Part shown: positions 47,663-56,833 of the stretch, piece by piece
How positions within the stretch are numbered: position 1 is the stretch's first letter
Layout of the letters: each line of letters opens with the position of its first letter
Notes under the pieces: model-generated
Databases searched by the model: none
Seen by the model: only the letters and a program-made list of their open reading frames with translations
Told to the model about the DNA's origin: nothing
Assembly (NCBI RefSeq): GCF_003953935.1
Contig: NZ_RXLQ01000001.1
Span: forward strand, 222,121 to 286,120
DNA length: 64,000 nt
Origin: Massilia atriviolacea
GTDB lineage: Bacteria > Pseudomonadota > Gammaproteobacteria > Burkholderiales > Burkholderiaceae_D
Reading direction: 5' to 3'
Translations under genes and position numbers: made by a program

Positions 47663-48619
47663 ATGTACCATCCAACCACCCGTGTGCTGGCAGTGCTCGA
47701 ACTGCTGCAAACCCATGGCCGCCTGAGCGGCGCCGAGATGTCGGCGCGGCTGGGCGTCGACACGCGCACCTTGCGCCGTTATATCGTCACGCTCGACGAG
47801 ATGGGCATTCCCATCACCACCGAGCGCGGGCGCCACGGCGGCTACGCGCTGATGGCCGGCTTCAAGCTGCCGCCGATGATGTTTACCAACGACGAAGCGC
47901 TGGCCCTGGCGATCGGCCTGCTGGCCGCGCGCAGCCTGGGCTTTGCCGAAGCGGCGCCGGCGGTGGCCAGTGCCCAGGCCAAGCTCGAACGCATCATGCC
48001 GGCCAACCTCAAGCGGCGCGTGCGCGCCATCGATGAAACCGTGCGGCTCGACATGCTGCGCGCGGTGGCGCCGCAGGACAACGACGCGCTGGTCACCCTC
48101 AGTTCGGCGGCGCTGGCGCAGCAGCGCGTCTGCCTGCGCTACCGCACCCCCGAGGGCGACGACAGCGAGCGCGACTTCGACGCCTACGGCCTGGCGTTTC
48201 GCGGCGGCTGCTGGTACGTGATCGGCATGTGCCACCTGCGTGCCGGGATGCGCTCGTTCCGGCTCGACCGCATTCTCAAGGTGGAAACGCGCCCGGTCTC
48301 GTTTGCGCGTCCGGCCGGCTTCGACGCGCTCGGCTACCTGACCCGGTCGATGGCCTCGATGCCGCGCGAGCACCCGGTCGAGATCGTGCTGCATACCGAC
48401 CTGCAGACGGCCAGCGCGCATTTTTTCGGCGCGCTCGGCGTGCTCGAACAGATCGATGGCGGCGTGCTGCTGCGCTGCAGTACCGACCATGTCGACTGGT
48501 TCGCCGGGCACCTGGCCGGCCTGCCGTTCGAGTTCGAGGTGCGCGCGCCGGCGCTGCTGCGCGCCAGTCTTGCAAGATTAGGTGAACGACTGCTTCGCAC
48601 GGCGGGTGCGCTCGGCTAG
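47663..48619 (+). CDS. YafY-type HTH-WYL transcriptional regulator
   Basis: A 318-residue regulator. Residues 1-60 are an HTH_11 winged helix (RLSGAEMSARLGVDTRTLRRYI, wing GRHGGYAL), a middle WYL domain follows (CLRYRTPEG...RDFDAYGLAFRGGCWYVIG), and a WCX-type C-terminal domain (PREHPVEIVLHTD...). WYL domains sense ligands such as nucleic acids or small molecules. ATG 47663 directly precedes the HTH; the longer frame from 47531 is antisense to the neighbouring leader. It likely controls the divergent NIPSNAP-lysE unit and itself. Confidence 0.9.
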   Translation: MYHPTTRVLAVLELLQTHGRLSGAEMSARLGVDTRTLRRYIVTLDEMGIPITTERGRHGGYALMAGFKLPPMMFTNDEALALAIGLLAARSLGFAEAAPAVASAQAKLERIMPANLKRRVRAIDETVRLDMLRAVAPQDNDALVTLSSAALAQQRVCLRYRTPEGDDSERDFDAYGLAFRGGCWYVIGMCHLRAGMRSFRLDRILKVETRPVSFARPAGFDALGYLTRSMASMPREHPVEIVLHTDLQTASAHFFGALGVLEQIDGGVLLRCSTDHVDWFAGHLAGLPFEFEVRAPALLRASLARLGERLLRTAGALG

Positions 48620-48653
48620 AATGCGGCGCTCGACAATATTAATTTTGGATAAC

Positions 48654-49439
48654 ATGATTCAGAAAACACTGGCCGGCATGGTCCTCGGATGGACCCTGCT
48701 GGCGGCCGGCAGCGCGCTTGCCGGCGGCTGTCCCGCACATTACATCGATGGGCGTCTGCCCGAGATCCGCAACCCCAAGCTGGCGAAAGCGACGACCGAA
48801 CTATGCTACGGCGTGTTCGGCGTGATGCACTCGGGCGTGACGCGCACCCCGCTGTGGTCGGCCGAACGCGTGCGTCCGGAAAACCTGAAGCTGGCCAAGA
48901 AACTGTCGCGCGACGACTCCTTCCATGCCGAAGAACGGCTGTCGCCATCGCAGCGGGCCGAGCTGTCCGACTATGCCCGCAGCGGCTTCGACCGGGGCCA
49001 CATGGCGCCCAACGGGAATATGCCGGACCGCAAGACCCAGCACGAGAGTTTTACGCTGGCCAACATGGTGCCCCAGGATGCCGACAACAACCGCCACCTG
49101 TGGGCCGGGCTGGAAGGGCGCGTGCGCGACATGGTCAGGAAGGACGGCGCCATGTACGTCATCACCGGGCCGGCCTTCATCGGCGGGCGCCTGAAAAAGG
49201 TGGGCAACGTGCTGGTGCCGAGCCATTTGTACAAGGCGGTGTATAGTCCGAGCCTGAAAGCGGGCGCGGCCTGGATCGTGGAAAACCGCTCGGCGGACGA
49301 GCTGGACGTGATGACGATCGCCGAGCTGGAAGAAAAAATCGGCATCGACCTGATGCCCTCGCTGAGCGCGCGCCAGAAGTCGGCGATGCTGGACCTGGCG
49401 CAGCCGAAGCAGAAGAAATCGCGCCGCTGGCCGTTTTGA
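48654..49439 (+). CDS. Secreted DNA/RNA non-specific endonuclease
   Basis: A 261-residue nuclease of the Serratia NucA family. Signal peptide residues 1-23 (cleaved after ALA). The active-site motif DRGHMAPN (113-120, catalytic His116) and the following NMVPQDADNNRHLWAGLE with metal-binding Asn are intact, so Mg-dependent cleavage of DNA and RNA in the periplasm or outside is expected. ATG 48654 begins the signal peptide. The basic C-terminus (KQKKSRRWPF) is unusual. Downstream by 17 nt is a small gene of unknown function. Confidence 0.9.
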   Translation: MIQKTLAGMVLGWTLLAAGSALAGGCPAHYIDGRLPEIRNPKLAKATTELCYGVFGVMHSGVTRTPLWSAERVRPENLKLAKKLSRDDSFHAEERLSPSQRAELSDYARSGFDRGHMAPNGNMPDRKTQHESFTLANMVPQDADNNRHLWAGLEGRVRDMVRKDGAMYVITGPAFIGGRLKKVGNVLVPSHLYKAVYSPSLKAGAAWIVENRSADELDVMTIAELEEKIGIDLMPSLSARQKSAMLDLAQPKQKKSRRWPF

Positions 49440-49456
49440 CCTATCAAGGAGACGCA

Positions 49457-49717
49457 ATGAGTGGCAAGAAACAAGGTTTTGACCCGTACGCCAACGAAGC
49501 CGACGTGCTCGCGGTCGGCAAGTTGATGCTCGAAAACCGGCTCGACCGGATCACGCTCAGCGGCGACGTCGATCTGACGGCCGACGAAGCCGGCCTGGCG
49601 CACGCGCGCAAGCTGCACGCGGTGCTGGAGAAGATCGTGGCCAAGCTGGAAGCGATGAAGCTGCCGGCCGAGCTGCCCCCGCCGGCCGTAGGCGAAGTCG
49701 ACAACCCCTTCAATTAA
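49457..49717 (+). CDS. Small hypothetical acidic protein
   Basis: An 86-residue soluble protein I do not recognise, largely helical (ADVLAVGKLMLENRLDRITLSG, then HARKLHAVLEKIVAKLEAM) with a Pro-rich tail (LPAELPPPAVGEVDNPFN). An excellent ribosome site (AAGGAGA) precedes the ATG. It is 17 nt after the secreted nuclease, so an immunity-like or accessory role is conceivable, but a protein without signal peptide would not meet a periplasmic nuclease directly. Confidence 0.7.
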   Translation: MSGKKQGFDPYANEADVLAVGKLMLENRLDRITLSGDVDLTADEAGLAHARKLHAVLEKIVAKLEAMKLPAELPPPAVGEVDNPFN

Positions 49718-49739
49718 GCTCCCGGCCATCGACCAGGCC

Positions 49740-49775
49740 GTGTCCACCCCGGTGCCAGGTCTGACATTCGGACAC
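49740..49775. repeat. Single copy of the 36-nt GTGTCC...GGACAC module
   Basis: A full-length module almost identical to the forward copies of the 14.6-15.5 kb array (GGTGCCAGGTCTGAC core), preceded by ATCGACCAGGCC, similar to the array linker. It lies just past a stop codon, typical of REP-like elements. Confidence 0.9.
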
Positions 49776-49955
49776 GAGCTGAGCCTTCTGCCTTGACGGG
49801 GCCGTCTCCAGCCAGGCCGCACCAGCGCGCATCGCCCGACCCAGGCGCGTCGCATGCGATCAAAAACTTGAAGCGGGTCAATGGTGCGCAGGGTCGGTGC
49901 GCTTTGCGGTACTCTCGATCACTCTCGCCGCAGCGTTTTTCGAGGAGCGCACCGC

Positions 49956-50405
49956 ATGTCCACCGACAGTCCCGAGGCAGTTGACGAACCCGGCAGCGAC
50001 ACGCTCACCGTGCCGCTGCACCGCGAGGAACTGCGGCTGGGAAGGCGCGTCGTCGACACCGGACGCGGCGTCCGGATGCATAAAACCGTCAGCGAGCATC
50101 CCCACCAGGTCGACCAGACCCTGCTCTACGACGAGCTCGTCGTCGAGCATGTGCTCATCGACAAAATCGTCCCCCTGTCCGAGGCGCCGTCCACGCGCCA
50201 GGAGGGCGACACGCTGATCGTGCCGGTGCTCGAAGAAGTGCTGGTGACCGAAAAGCGCCTGCGCATCAAGGAAGAAGTCCACGTCACGCGCATCCGGCGC
50301 TCGCGCACCCAGACCGGGACCGTGATCCTGCGCGCGGAAGACCTTGTCGTCGAACGGTTCGACGAAGGCCCTCACAAGGAAGCGAGTTCAACTACACGGA
50401 GGTAG
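49956..50405 (+). CDS. DUF2382 stress-type protein
   Basis: A 149-residue protein with DUF2382 (YsnF/AvaK-type) features: TVPLHREELRLGRRVVDTG then VRMHKTVSEH, and a second half with DTLIVPVLEEVLVTEKRLRIKEEVHVT. Such proteins are linked to stress responses in other bacteria; no enzyme activity is known. ATG 49956 (MSTDSPEAV) begins the conserved part. The next gene also has DUF2382 and follows after 5 nt, so they form an operon. Confidence 0.8.
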   Translation: MSTDSPEAVDEPGSDTLTVPLHREELRLGRRVVDTGRGVRMHKTVSEHPHQVDQTLLYDELVVEHVLIDKIVPLSEAPSTRQEGDTLIVPVLEEVLVTEKRLRIKEEVHVTRIRRSRTQTGTVILRAEDLVVERFDEGPHKEASSTTRR

Positions 50406-50410
50406 TCATC

Positions 50411-51514
50411 ATGGAACACACACTGGTAGCGGTATTTGACAATCGCGGCGATGCCGTGCAGGCGCAGGACGACCTGCTGGGGTCGGGTTATGCACGCCAG
50501 GACGTGCGTTTGAGCGATGGCGATACCGATCGCTCGGCCTATCGCAGCGACGAGGACGACGGCGCCTCGTTCGGATCGAGCATCAAGCACTTTTTCACCG
50601 ACCTGTTCGGCGGCGAGCGCAGCGAGCATGCGCGGATGTACGCCGAGGCGCTCGACCGTGGCCATTACGTGCTGACGGTGACGGCCGCGAGCGAGCACGA
50701 GGTCGAGCGCGCCGCCGACATTGTCGAGCGCCACAGCCCGATCGATATCGACGAGCATGCCGGCCAGTGGCAGGGCGCCATGCAGGGCGGGGAGGCCATG
50801 CGCGCGCAAGCCATGTCGCAGCAGTCGACGCCCGGCGCATCCCAGGGCGGCATGAGCGGCGGCAGCGCGCAGGGATCGGCCATGGGCGCCTCGCAACAGC
50901 GCGCCGACGGCGGCACCGCCATTCCCGTGATCCAGGAAGAGCTCAAGGTCGGCAAGCGCGAGGTGCAGCGCGGCGGCGTGCGGATCTACCAGCGCATCGT
51001 GGAGACGCCCGTGACCGACAGCATCGGCCTGCGCGAAGAGCACGTCAACGTGCAGCGGCGCGCGGTCGACAGGCTGGTCGATCCGGCCGACATTGCCGCC
51101 TTCCAGGAAAACACGATCGAGCTGCGCGAAACGGCGGAAGAAGCGGTCGTCGAAAAATCGGCGCGCATGGTGGAAGAAGTTATCGTCGGCAAGGAAGTGA
51201 CGCAGCGCCAGGAGCAGATCAAGGAAACGCTGCGCCATACCGAAGTCGATGTCGAGCGGCTTGCGCCGGACGACGATGCCTATTTCCGCGGCCACTGGAC
51301 CAGCAATTTCGCGCGCGAGGGCGGCAGCTTCGACGATTACGCGCCGGCCTACCGCTACGGCGGCAGCGTGGCAGGCAGCGAGATGTACCGGGGGCGGGCG
51401 TGGGAAGAGATCGAACCGGGACTGCGGCGCGACTGGGAAGCGCGCAATCCCGGCTCGACCTGGGAAAGGATGAAGGCCGCGATCCGGCATGGCTGGGAGC
51501 GCATGACTTCCTGA
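50411..51514 (+). CDS. DUF2382 protein with N-terminal general-stress-like domain
   Basis: A 367-residue soluble protein. Residues 4-95 (LVAVFDNRGDAVQAQDDLLGSGY, HYVLTVTA) resemble the YflT/general-stress ferredoxin-like domain, a Gln/Gly/Ser-rich linker follows (about 118-165), then DUF2382 (about 172-285: IPVIQEELKVGKREVQRGG, EEHVNVQRRAVDR) and a tail with FDDYAPAYRYGG. Likely a stress-response protein of the cytoplasm. It has a GGAGG site before ATG (50401-50405 region) and pairs with the preceding gene. Confidence 0.82.
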   Translation: MEHTLVAVFDNRGDAVQAQDDLLGSGYARQDVRLSDGDTDRSAYRSDEDDGASFGSSIKHFFTDLFGGERSEHARMYAEALDRGHYVLTVTAASEHEVERAADIVERHSPIDIDEHAGQWQGAMQGGEAMRAQAMSQQSTPGASQGGMSGGSAQGSAMGASQQRADGGTAIPVIQEELKVGKREVQRGGVRIYQRIVETPVTDSIGLREEHVNVQRRAVDRLVDPADIAAFQENTIELRETAEEAVVEKSARMVEEVIVGKEVTQRQEQIKETLRHTEVDVERLAPDDDAYFRGHWTSNFAREGGSFDDYAPAYRYGGSVAGSEMYRGRAWEEIEPGLRRDWEARNPGSTWERMKAAIRHGWERMTS

Positions 51515-51521
51515 ACGTCGG

Positions 51522-51548
51522 GCCGGCGCCAGCGGGGCGGGCGCCGGC
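51522..51548. terminator. GC-rich hairpin between convergent genes
   Basis: A perfect 9-bp stem, GCCGGCGCC (51522-51530) with GGCGCCGGC (51540-51548), loop of 9 nt, lies between the DUF2382 stop and the convergent M16 peptidase stop. No T-run follows on either strand, so it is a weak or factor-dependent terminator at best. Confidence 0.5.
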
Positions 51549-51565
51549 GCGCCCCGTCAGCGCTT

Positions 51566-54472
51566 TTACTCGGCGAACACCGCGCTCGCCGGCGTGATCC
51601 TGACGGCCTCCGGCTTGATGTCGAGCTTCATGCTGCCGATGCGCTTGTCTTCGTCGAGCAAGCTCTGCGGCTTGTTGCCGTCGTACTTGATCGTCGACTC
51701 CGCGTCGCTCACCAGTTTTTCCTTGAGTCCGGCAGCATCCTTGGTGATAAACACCAGCGACATGTTCTTGGTCGACAGATGCTTCTTGATGGCGGCATTG
51801 AGGTCGGCCAGGGTCAGCTTGCTCAAGCCCTCGCGCATCATCGTGGTGAACTCGGGCGTGCCGTACCACTGCGAATCGAGCGCATAGCCGAGGTACTGGT
51901 CTTGCGTTGCCGTCATCACGAACACGTTTTTCATCAGGTAGCCGCGGGTGATCTCGAATTGCTCCTGGGTCAGGCCCTGCTGGATGACTTTGTCGAGTTC
52001 GGTAAGCGCGATACGCAGTGCCATATGGGCATTTTCCGGCGCGACAGGGCGGATCCAGACTTCGAACAGCTGGCCCTTGCGGCCGACGTTCGGGGTCGGG
52101 AAGAACTGGAACATACCGCGTGGGAAAGCTTCGATATAGCTGTAGTCGCCATAATTCATGCCGCGCAGCTCACGGATGCGCTGGTACAGATAGGCATTCG
52201 AGGCGCGGTGTTCGCCGAGGAAGGTTTTTGCCAGCCACAGCGCCGGGAAGTCCGGATGGCCACGGCGTACGTCGATCGGCAAGCCGAACGAGAGCGCTGT
52301 CGCGCGCGTATTTTTCTCGATGATTTCGACTTCCAGGCCGTTCGGCATCTTCGCCAGCGGCGCCGTGGTGGCCGGCAAGCCGGGGCCGGCCGGCAGTTTG
52401 GCCAGCGCCTGCCTGAGGTCGGCGGTCATCGCGTCCGACACGTCGCCGGAAATGCCGACCTTGACCGATCCCTGGGTATAGGCCTTCTTGTAGAACGCCT
52501 TCACATCGTCGAGCGTGATCGCGTCGATGCCCTTGGCGGTGCCGAGTACGGGATGGTCGTAGGCGGTGCCGGCGAACACATTGGTCTGCAGGCGTTCCTT
52601 GCCCAGTTCTTCCTCGTTATTGTCCTTCAGGTCGACCAGCAGGGCGTTCTTGAGCGAATCCTTGAGCCGGCGGAAGTCTTCTTCGCGAAAGCCCGGCGCG
52701 AGCAACTGGGGCATGGCCACGCCCATGTATGTCGTCCAGTTATCCTTGTGGATCGAGCCCGTGAAGGTGGTCATTTCCTTGTCGGTCTGCTCGCTGAACG
52801 AACCGGCCAGCGGGAACAGGGCTTTGGTCACCTCGTCGATCTTGCGCTCGCTCGACCCGGCCGAGGCGACCATCATCGCGGTCAGCGCCGCCAGGCCTTC
52901 CTTGCCTTTGGGATCGTGCGCCGAACCGGCGGCGAACAGGAGCTTGAAGCGGATCTGCGGCAGGGCCGATTTTTGCACCAGCACGTCGACCTTGGCCTGC
53001 GGTCCGGCGGCACGCGACGGCGCGAGCGCGAGCGGGGTGGCATCGGCAGCCGGTGCGGCGGCGGCGGCCGTGCCGGGCAGGGTCGCCAGCTTCGGCAGGG
53101 TGGCCATCGTTTCAGGCAGGGCCTGGTTCGACAGGGTGGTGACAATCATGCCCTCGTCCACCAGGTATTTACGGGCCGCAGCGAGCAGGTCGTCCGGCGT
53201 CAGGCTGTCGGTGACGCGGTAGAACTGGTTCAGCGTGCCGTAGGAACGGTTGTAGTGCACGTACGAGGCGAGGGTGCCGGCGATCTGCTCGGTATTGTCG
53301 AGTGAGCGGATCAGGCCGTATTTCTGGGCGGACTTGGCGTCGGCCAGTGCCTGCGCGGTGACCGGTACCGTGCGCAGTTGCGCGATGGTTTGCATGATCT
53401 GGTCGCGCACGTAGACCGTGTCTTCCAGCTTTTTCACGCGCGCGATGATGGTCGCCAGGCTGGGGTCGATCCTGCCGGGCGTGTAGTCGCCGAACTGGTC
53501 GACTTTCTGTTCATCCTGAACCAGGCGCTTGTACAGCGGCGAGGTGCGGCCGAAGGACAGCGACAGCAGCATCGACAGCGCGGCGTGGTCCTTGGCCGTG
53601 GCCGAAAACGCCGGCGCGCGGAAACCGACCGTGACGAAGGGCAGCGTCTGGGTTGGCCAGGCGACATGCTTGTAGAGCGCCCCGCGCGGTGCGGGCTCTG
53701 CCGGAACCTCGCTCTTGTAGCTGCCTTTCTGCCATGTGCTCCAGTACTTCTCGACCAGGGCGATGGCTTTTTGCGGCTCCACGTCGCCCGCGATGATCAC
53801 GGTAGTGCGTTCCGGGCGGTACCAGCGGTCGAAGAACACTTTCGAGTAGGCATACTGGTTCGGCATGTCCTCGATGTCCTTGATGAAACCCATCGTGGTG
53901 TGCTTGTAGGTATGCGTGGTGTAGGCGGCGTCGCGCTGCACCTCGAACAGTTTCGACATCGGATTGGCGCTGTTCTTGTTGTATTCGCCCAGCACGGCGC
54001 GCGATTCGGTCTTGAACGCATCCTCGCCGTACGACAGGTTCTGGAAGCGGTCGGCCTCGACCTTGAGGATGGTTTCCAGGTCTTCCTTGGCGAAGGTGGT
54101 GTGGTAATTGGTCAGGTCGTCGCTGGTATAGGCATTCTGGCGCGCGCCCGATTTGGTGATGACGTCCTGGTATTTCTCAGGCGGATAGGCTTTGGTGCCC
54201 CGGAACATCATGTGTTCGAAAAAGTGCGCGAAACCCGACTTGCCCGGCTCGATTTCATTGCGCGAACCGGTCTGGACGGGGATCTGTACCGACACCAGGT
54301 TGGGGAAGCCGGTTGGGACGACGATGATTTTGAGGCCGTTGGCGAGGGTTTTTTCGGTGGCCTTGAAGGGCAGGACGTCCGCCTTGTTGCCGGTTGCTGC
54401 CGGGGCCGCCGCCATCGCGTTCATGGCGAAAGCGGGCAGGGCGAGCAGGCTGATCGGGATAAGTTTCGACAC
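51566..54472 (-). CDS. M16 zinc metallopeptidase (pitrilysin type, two tandem units)
   Basis: A 968-residue protein exported by a signal peptide (SLLALPAFAMNAMAAAPA). The first M16 unit has the inverted zinc motif HFFEH (His83-Glu86-His87) with the downstream Glu in the ETILKVEADRFQN region. The second unit (from about residue 500, KVDVLVQKSALPQIRFKLLF) keeps the fold but lacks the motif, as in fused two-domain M16 proteins. It should degrade peptides in the periplasm. GTG 54472 is chosen: it has CAGGAGA upstream and starts a proper signal peptide, while the frame continues to 54811 only through the 53-bp repeats. Confidence 0.9.
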   Translation of the reverse strand: MSKLIPISLLALPAFAMNAMAAAPAATGNKADVLPFKATEKTLANGLKIIVVPTGFPNLVSVQIPVQTGSRNEIEPGKSGFAHFFEHMMFRGTKAYPPEKYQDVITKSGARQNAYTSDDLTNYHTTFAKEDLETILKVEADRFQNLSYGEDAFKTESRAVLGEYNKNSANPMSKLFEVQRDAAYTTHTYKHTTMGFIKDIEDMPNQYAYSKVFFDRWYRPERTTVIIAGDVEPQKAIALVEKYWSTWQKGSYKSEVPAEPAPRGALYKHVAWPTQTLPFVTVGFRAPAFSATAKDHAALSMLLSLSFGRTSPLYKRLVQDEQKVDQFGDYTPGRIDPSLATIIARVKKLEDTVYVRDQIMQTIAQLRTVPVTAQALADAKSAQKYGLIRSLDNTEQIAGTLASYVHYNRSYGTLNQFYRVTDSLTPDDLLAAARKYLVDEGMIVTTLSNQALPETMATLPKLATLPGTAAAAAPAADATPLALAPSRAAGPQAKVDVLVQKSALPQIRFKLLFAAGSAHDPKGKEGLAALTAMMVASAGSSERKIDEVTKALFPLAGSFSEQTDKEMTTFTGSIHKDNWTTYMGVAMPQLLAPGFREEDFRRLKDSLKNALLVDLKDNNEEELGKERLQTNVFAGTAYDHPVLGTAKGIDAITLDDVKAFYKKAYTQGSVKVGISGDVSDAMTADLRQALAKLPAGPGLPATTAPLAKMPNGLEVEIIEKNTRATALSFGLPIDVRRGHPDFPALWLAKTFLGEHRASNAYLYQRIRELRGMNYGDYSYIEAFPRGMFQFFPTPNVGRKGQLFEVWIRPVAPENAHMALRIALTELDKVIQQGLTQEQFEITRGYLMKNVFVMTATQDQYLGYALDSQWYGTPEFTTMMREGLSKLTLADLNAAIKKHLSTKNMSLVFITKDAAGLKEKLVSDAESTIKYDGNKPQSLLDEDKRIGSMKLDIKPEAVRITPASAVFAE

Positions 54473-54565
54473 AATGTCTCCTGAGGCTAAAAAATAGTAG
54501 CCGCAGGATAAAAGAATCAGCCCAGAAAAGACAGCGAAAAATTGTGCATATATCCTCACGAACAA

Positions 54566-54815
54566 TGTCCACTGCGGTGACAGGCACCGAAGTGGACACG
54601 GGCTGGACCGGTGAAAAATGTCCACTGCGGTGACAGGCACCGGGGTGGACACGGGCTGGACCGGTGAAAAATGTCCACTGCGGTGACAGGCACCGAAGTG
54701 GACACGGGCTGGACCGGTGGAAAATGTCCACTGCGGTGACAGGCACCGGGGTGGACACGGGCTGGACCGGTGAAAAATGTCCACTGCGGTGACAGGCACC
54801 GGGGTGGACACGGGC
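54566..54815. repeat. 53-bp tandem array (4.7 copies), related to the 36-nt module
   Basis: Copies begin at 54566, 54619, 54672, 54725 and 54778. Each holds a palindrome-bounded module (TGTCCACTGCGGTGAC...CACC, then AAGTGGACAC or GGGTGGACAC) and a spacer GGGCTGGACCGGTGAAAAA. Copies 1 and 3 have AA and copies 2, 4 and 5 have GG at the variable site. The last copy ends exactly where the stop codon of the diguanylate cyclase gene (54816-54818) begins. Ends GTGTCCAC/GTGGACA tie it to the module of the other array. Confidence 0.93.
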
Positions 54816-55859
54816 TCAGGAGAGGTTCATGGCAACCGGACTGTCCGGACGGGCGCCGGGGATGTGCTCGGGCTCGCTGGCCGGCAGGCTGATCCTGTTG
54901 CGGCCCATGTGCTTGGCGCGGTACAAGGCGGCGTCCGCCGTCGCCACCAGCTGGCACGCCGTCGTGTCGGACGAGGCGATCGCGGTGGCCGCGCCGATGC
55001 TGACCGTCACGTGCTCGTCGGCGCCGCGCCCGTTCGGCACCGCGAGCCGCTCGACCCGGCGCCGGATCCGCTCGGCCACGATGGCCGCCCCCTTGAGCGA
55101 CTGGTTCGGCAGAATCACCGCGAATTCCTCGCCACCATAGCGCGCCACCAGGTCGTTCGCCCGCATTTCGCTCGCCACGGCAGTGGCGATGCGCTTGAGG
55201 CATTCGTCGCCTCCCAGGTGCCCGTTGGCGTCGTTGTATGCCTTGAAATTGTCGACATCGACCATCAGCAAGGACAGCGGCTGTTGCTGGCGCAAGGCAC
55301 GCGACCACTCGGCGCCCAGCGTCGTATCGAAACAGCGCCGGTTGGCCAGCCCGGTCAGGCCGTCGAGCGTGGCCAGCTGCTCCAGCGCGACCTGGGCCGC
55401 TTTCTCGTCGGTAATGTCGCGCAGGGTCTGGACTACCGCTTCGAGTTTGCCGTGCTCGTCCAGGATCGGGATGGCATCGGTCGCCAGGTAACGGCGCTGC
55501 CCGCCGCGCGGCATGTCGCACCAGCTTTCCGCCACCAGCTGTCCTGCCACATGGCTGCTTCTGGCCGCCTGCGGATACAGCGAATCGAGCTCGTCGCCAC
55601 GGTCCTGTGCCACCAGATCGGCCAGGGTCGGCCGCGCCTCCCGGTAGAAACTGCGCCAGTGGTCGCGCGTGCCCAGCACTTCCTCGGCCGCCACCCCGGT
55701 CAGGCGCTCGCAGGCGCGGTTCCAGATGATGACCCGGCGCTCCTTGTCCAGCACAAAGGCGGGCACGGCCAGCATTTCCATGAGCTTGTAGGCAAACGCA
55801 CGCCCGTGCTCGGGTACGGCTTGCGCCCTTGCGCTCTGGACCTTCATGGTGCTCATCAT
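54816..55859 (-). CDS. PAS-GGDEF diguanylate cyclase
   Basis: A 347-residue soluble protein. A PAS domain (about 22-155: MEMLAVPAFVLDKERRVIIWN, ERLTGVAAEEVLG) is followed by a GGDEF domain with the active signature GGEEF (RYGGEEFAV) and DVDNFKAYND metal/GTP site. No inhibitory-site RxxD is obvious next to it. It should make c-di-GMP in response to a PAS signal. Two Met codons at the start (55859, 55856) follow AGGGGCAG. The repeat array begins directly at the stop. The kinase gene upstream is on the same strand, 131 nt away. Confidence 0.9.
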   Translation of the reverse strand: MMSTMKVQSARAQAVPEHGRAFAYKLMEMLAVPAFVLDKERRVIIWNRACERLTGVAAEEVLGTRDHWRSFYREARPTLADLVAQDRGDELDSLYPQAARSSHVAGQLVAESWCDMPRGGQRRYLATDAIPILDEHGKLEAVVQTLRDITDEKAAQVALEQLATLDGLTGLANRRCFDTTLGAEWSRALRQQQPLSLLMVDVDNFKAYNDANGHLGGDECLKRIATAVASEMRANDLVARYGGEEFAVILPNQSLKGAAIVAERIRRRVERLAVPNGRGADEHVTVSIGAATAIASSDTTACQLVATADAALYRAKHMGRNRISLPASEPEHIPGARPDSPVAMNLS

Positions 55860-55990
55860 CTGCCGCCCCTGTTAGATAGTTCCGGACAATATCTCGACGG
55901 CAAACTGTTGATTGCCGACAAGATTTGATTTTGCCTGTGGCGCACTGCGGTTCTATTGATAAAGCACAAGGGTGCGTGCGATCGTCCTCT

Positions 55991-56833
55991 TCAGTGTGCG
56001 GGAATGGCAACCGTCAGCGGGATCGAGACCGACAGCACCACGCCGCTGCCGGGCAGGCTGTCGATGGCGAAACAGCCGCCGATGGCGCGCACGCGTTCGC
56101 GCATGCCGGGCAGGCCGCAGCCGCGCCCATTGCCGAGCTCCACCATGCCGACCCCGTTGTCTTGCACGCGCAGGGTGAGCATATTGCCGAAACGCTGCAG
56201 CTTGATGTCGACCTCGGTGGCATGCGCATGGCGCGCGACATTCGACAGCGCTTCCTGCGCGATGCGGTACAGCATCGCGTCGCGTTCCACGTCCTCGGGC
56301 GCATGGAGTGCGTCGGGGTCGGCCGTGAAAGCGTGGCGAATCCCGTGCATGCGGGTAAATTCGCTCAATTGCCATTCCATCGCGCTCTGGAAGCCCGCTT
56401 CCAGCACGACCGGGCGCAAGTCATAGATGATCGCGCGCAAGGATTTGATCGTGTTGTCGAGGTTGCCCATCATGCCGTCGAGCTTCTTCGCGATCTGCGG
56501 ATGGGCGCCGGTGGTGCTCACATGCAGCAATTGCAGGTCGATCTTGAGCGCCAGCAGATTCTGGCCGAGATCGTCGTGGATGTCGCGCGCGATGCGCTGG
56601 CGTTCGCTCTCGCGCACGCTGTCCTGTTGTTTGCTCGCCTGGCACAGCGACAGATGGGCGTTCGCCAGCGCCAGTTCGGCTACCGCGCGGGCGTGGCGCT
56701 CGATGCGCAGCTGCGCTTCGGTGTCGGCGAGCTGGTCGTCGAGGCGCAGGTGGCGTTGCAGCAAGGCGTAGAAGCCCCAGCCGATCAACAGCATCCAGAT
56801 CAGGGCGAGCAGGGCGGTGGGCGTGATGTGCAT
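55991..56833 (-). CDS. NarX-type histidine kinase (HisKA_3), membrane anchored
   Basis: A 280-residue kinase. One N-terminal helix (residues 6-24) and a coiled coil lead to HisKA_3 with His86 in ARDIHDDLGQNL, then an HATPase_c with NVARHAHATEVDI, DNGVGM and GCGLPGMRERV. Such kinases pair with LuxR-type (NarL) regulators, but none lies next to it, so the partner is elsewhere. There is no periplasmic sensor domain; signal detection would be by the helix/coiled coil. Same strand as the following cyclase, so possible co-expression. Confidence 0.9.
   Translation of the reverse strand: MHITPTALLALIWMLLIGWGFYALLQRHLRLDDQLADTEAQLRIERHARAVAELALANAHLSLCQASKQQDSVRESERQRIARDIHDDLGQNLLALKIDLQLLHVSTTGAHPQIAKKLDGMMGNLDNTIKSLRAIIYDLRPVVLEAGFQSAMEWQLSEFTRMHGIRHAFTADPDALHAPEDVERDAMLYRIAQEALSNVARHAHATEVDIKLQRFGNMLTLRVQDNGVGMVELGNGRGCGLPGMRERVRAIGGCFAIDSLPGSGVVLSVSIPLTVAIPAH

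Noticed and set aside
54473-54811. N-terminal extension of the M16 peptidase
   Set aside because: It translates the 53-bp repeats and places the signal peptide 113 residues inside the protein; GTG 54472 with its ribosome site explains the gene.
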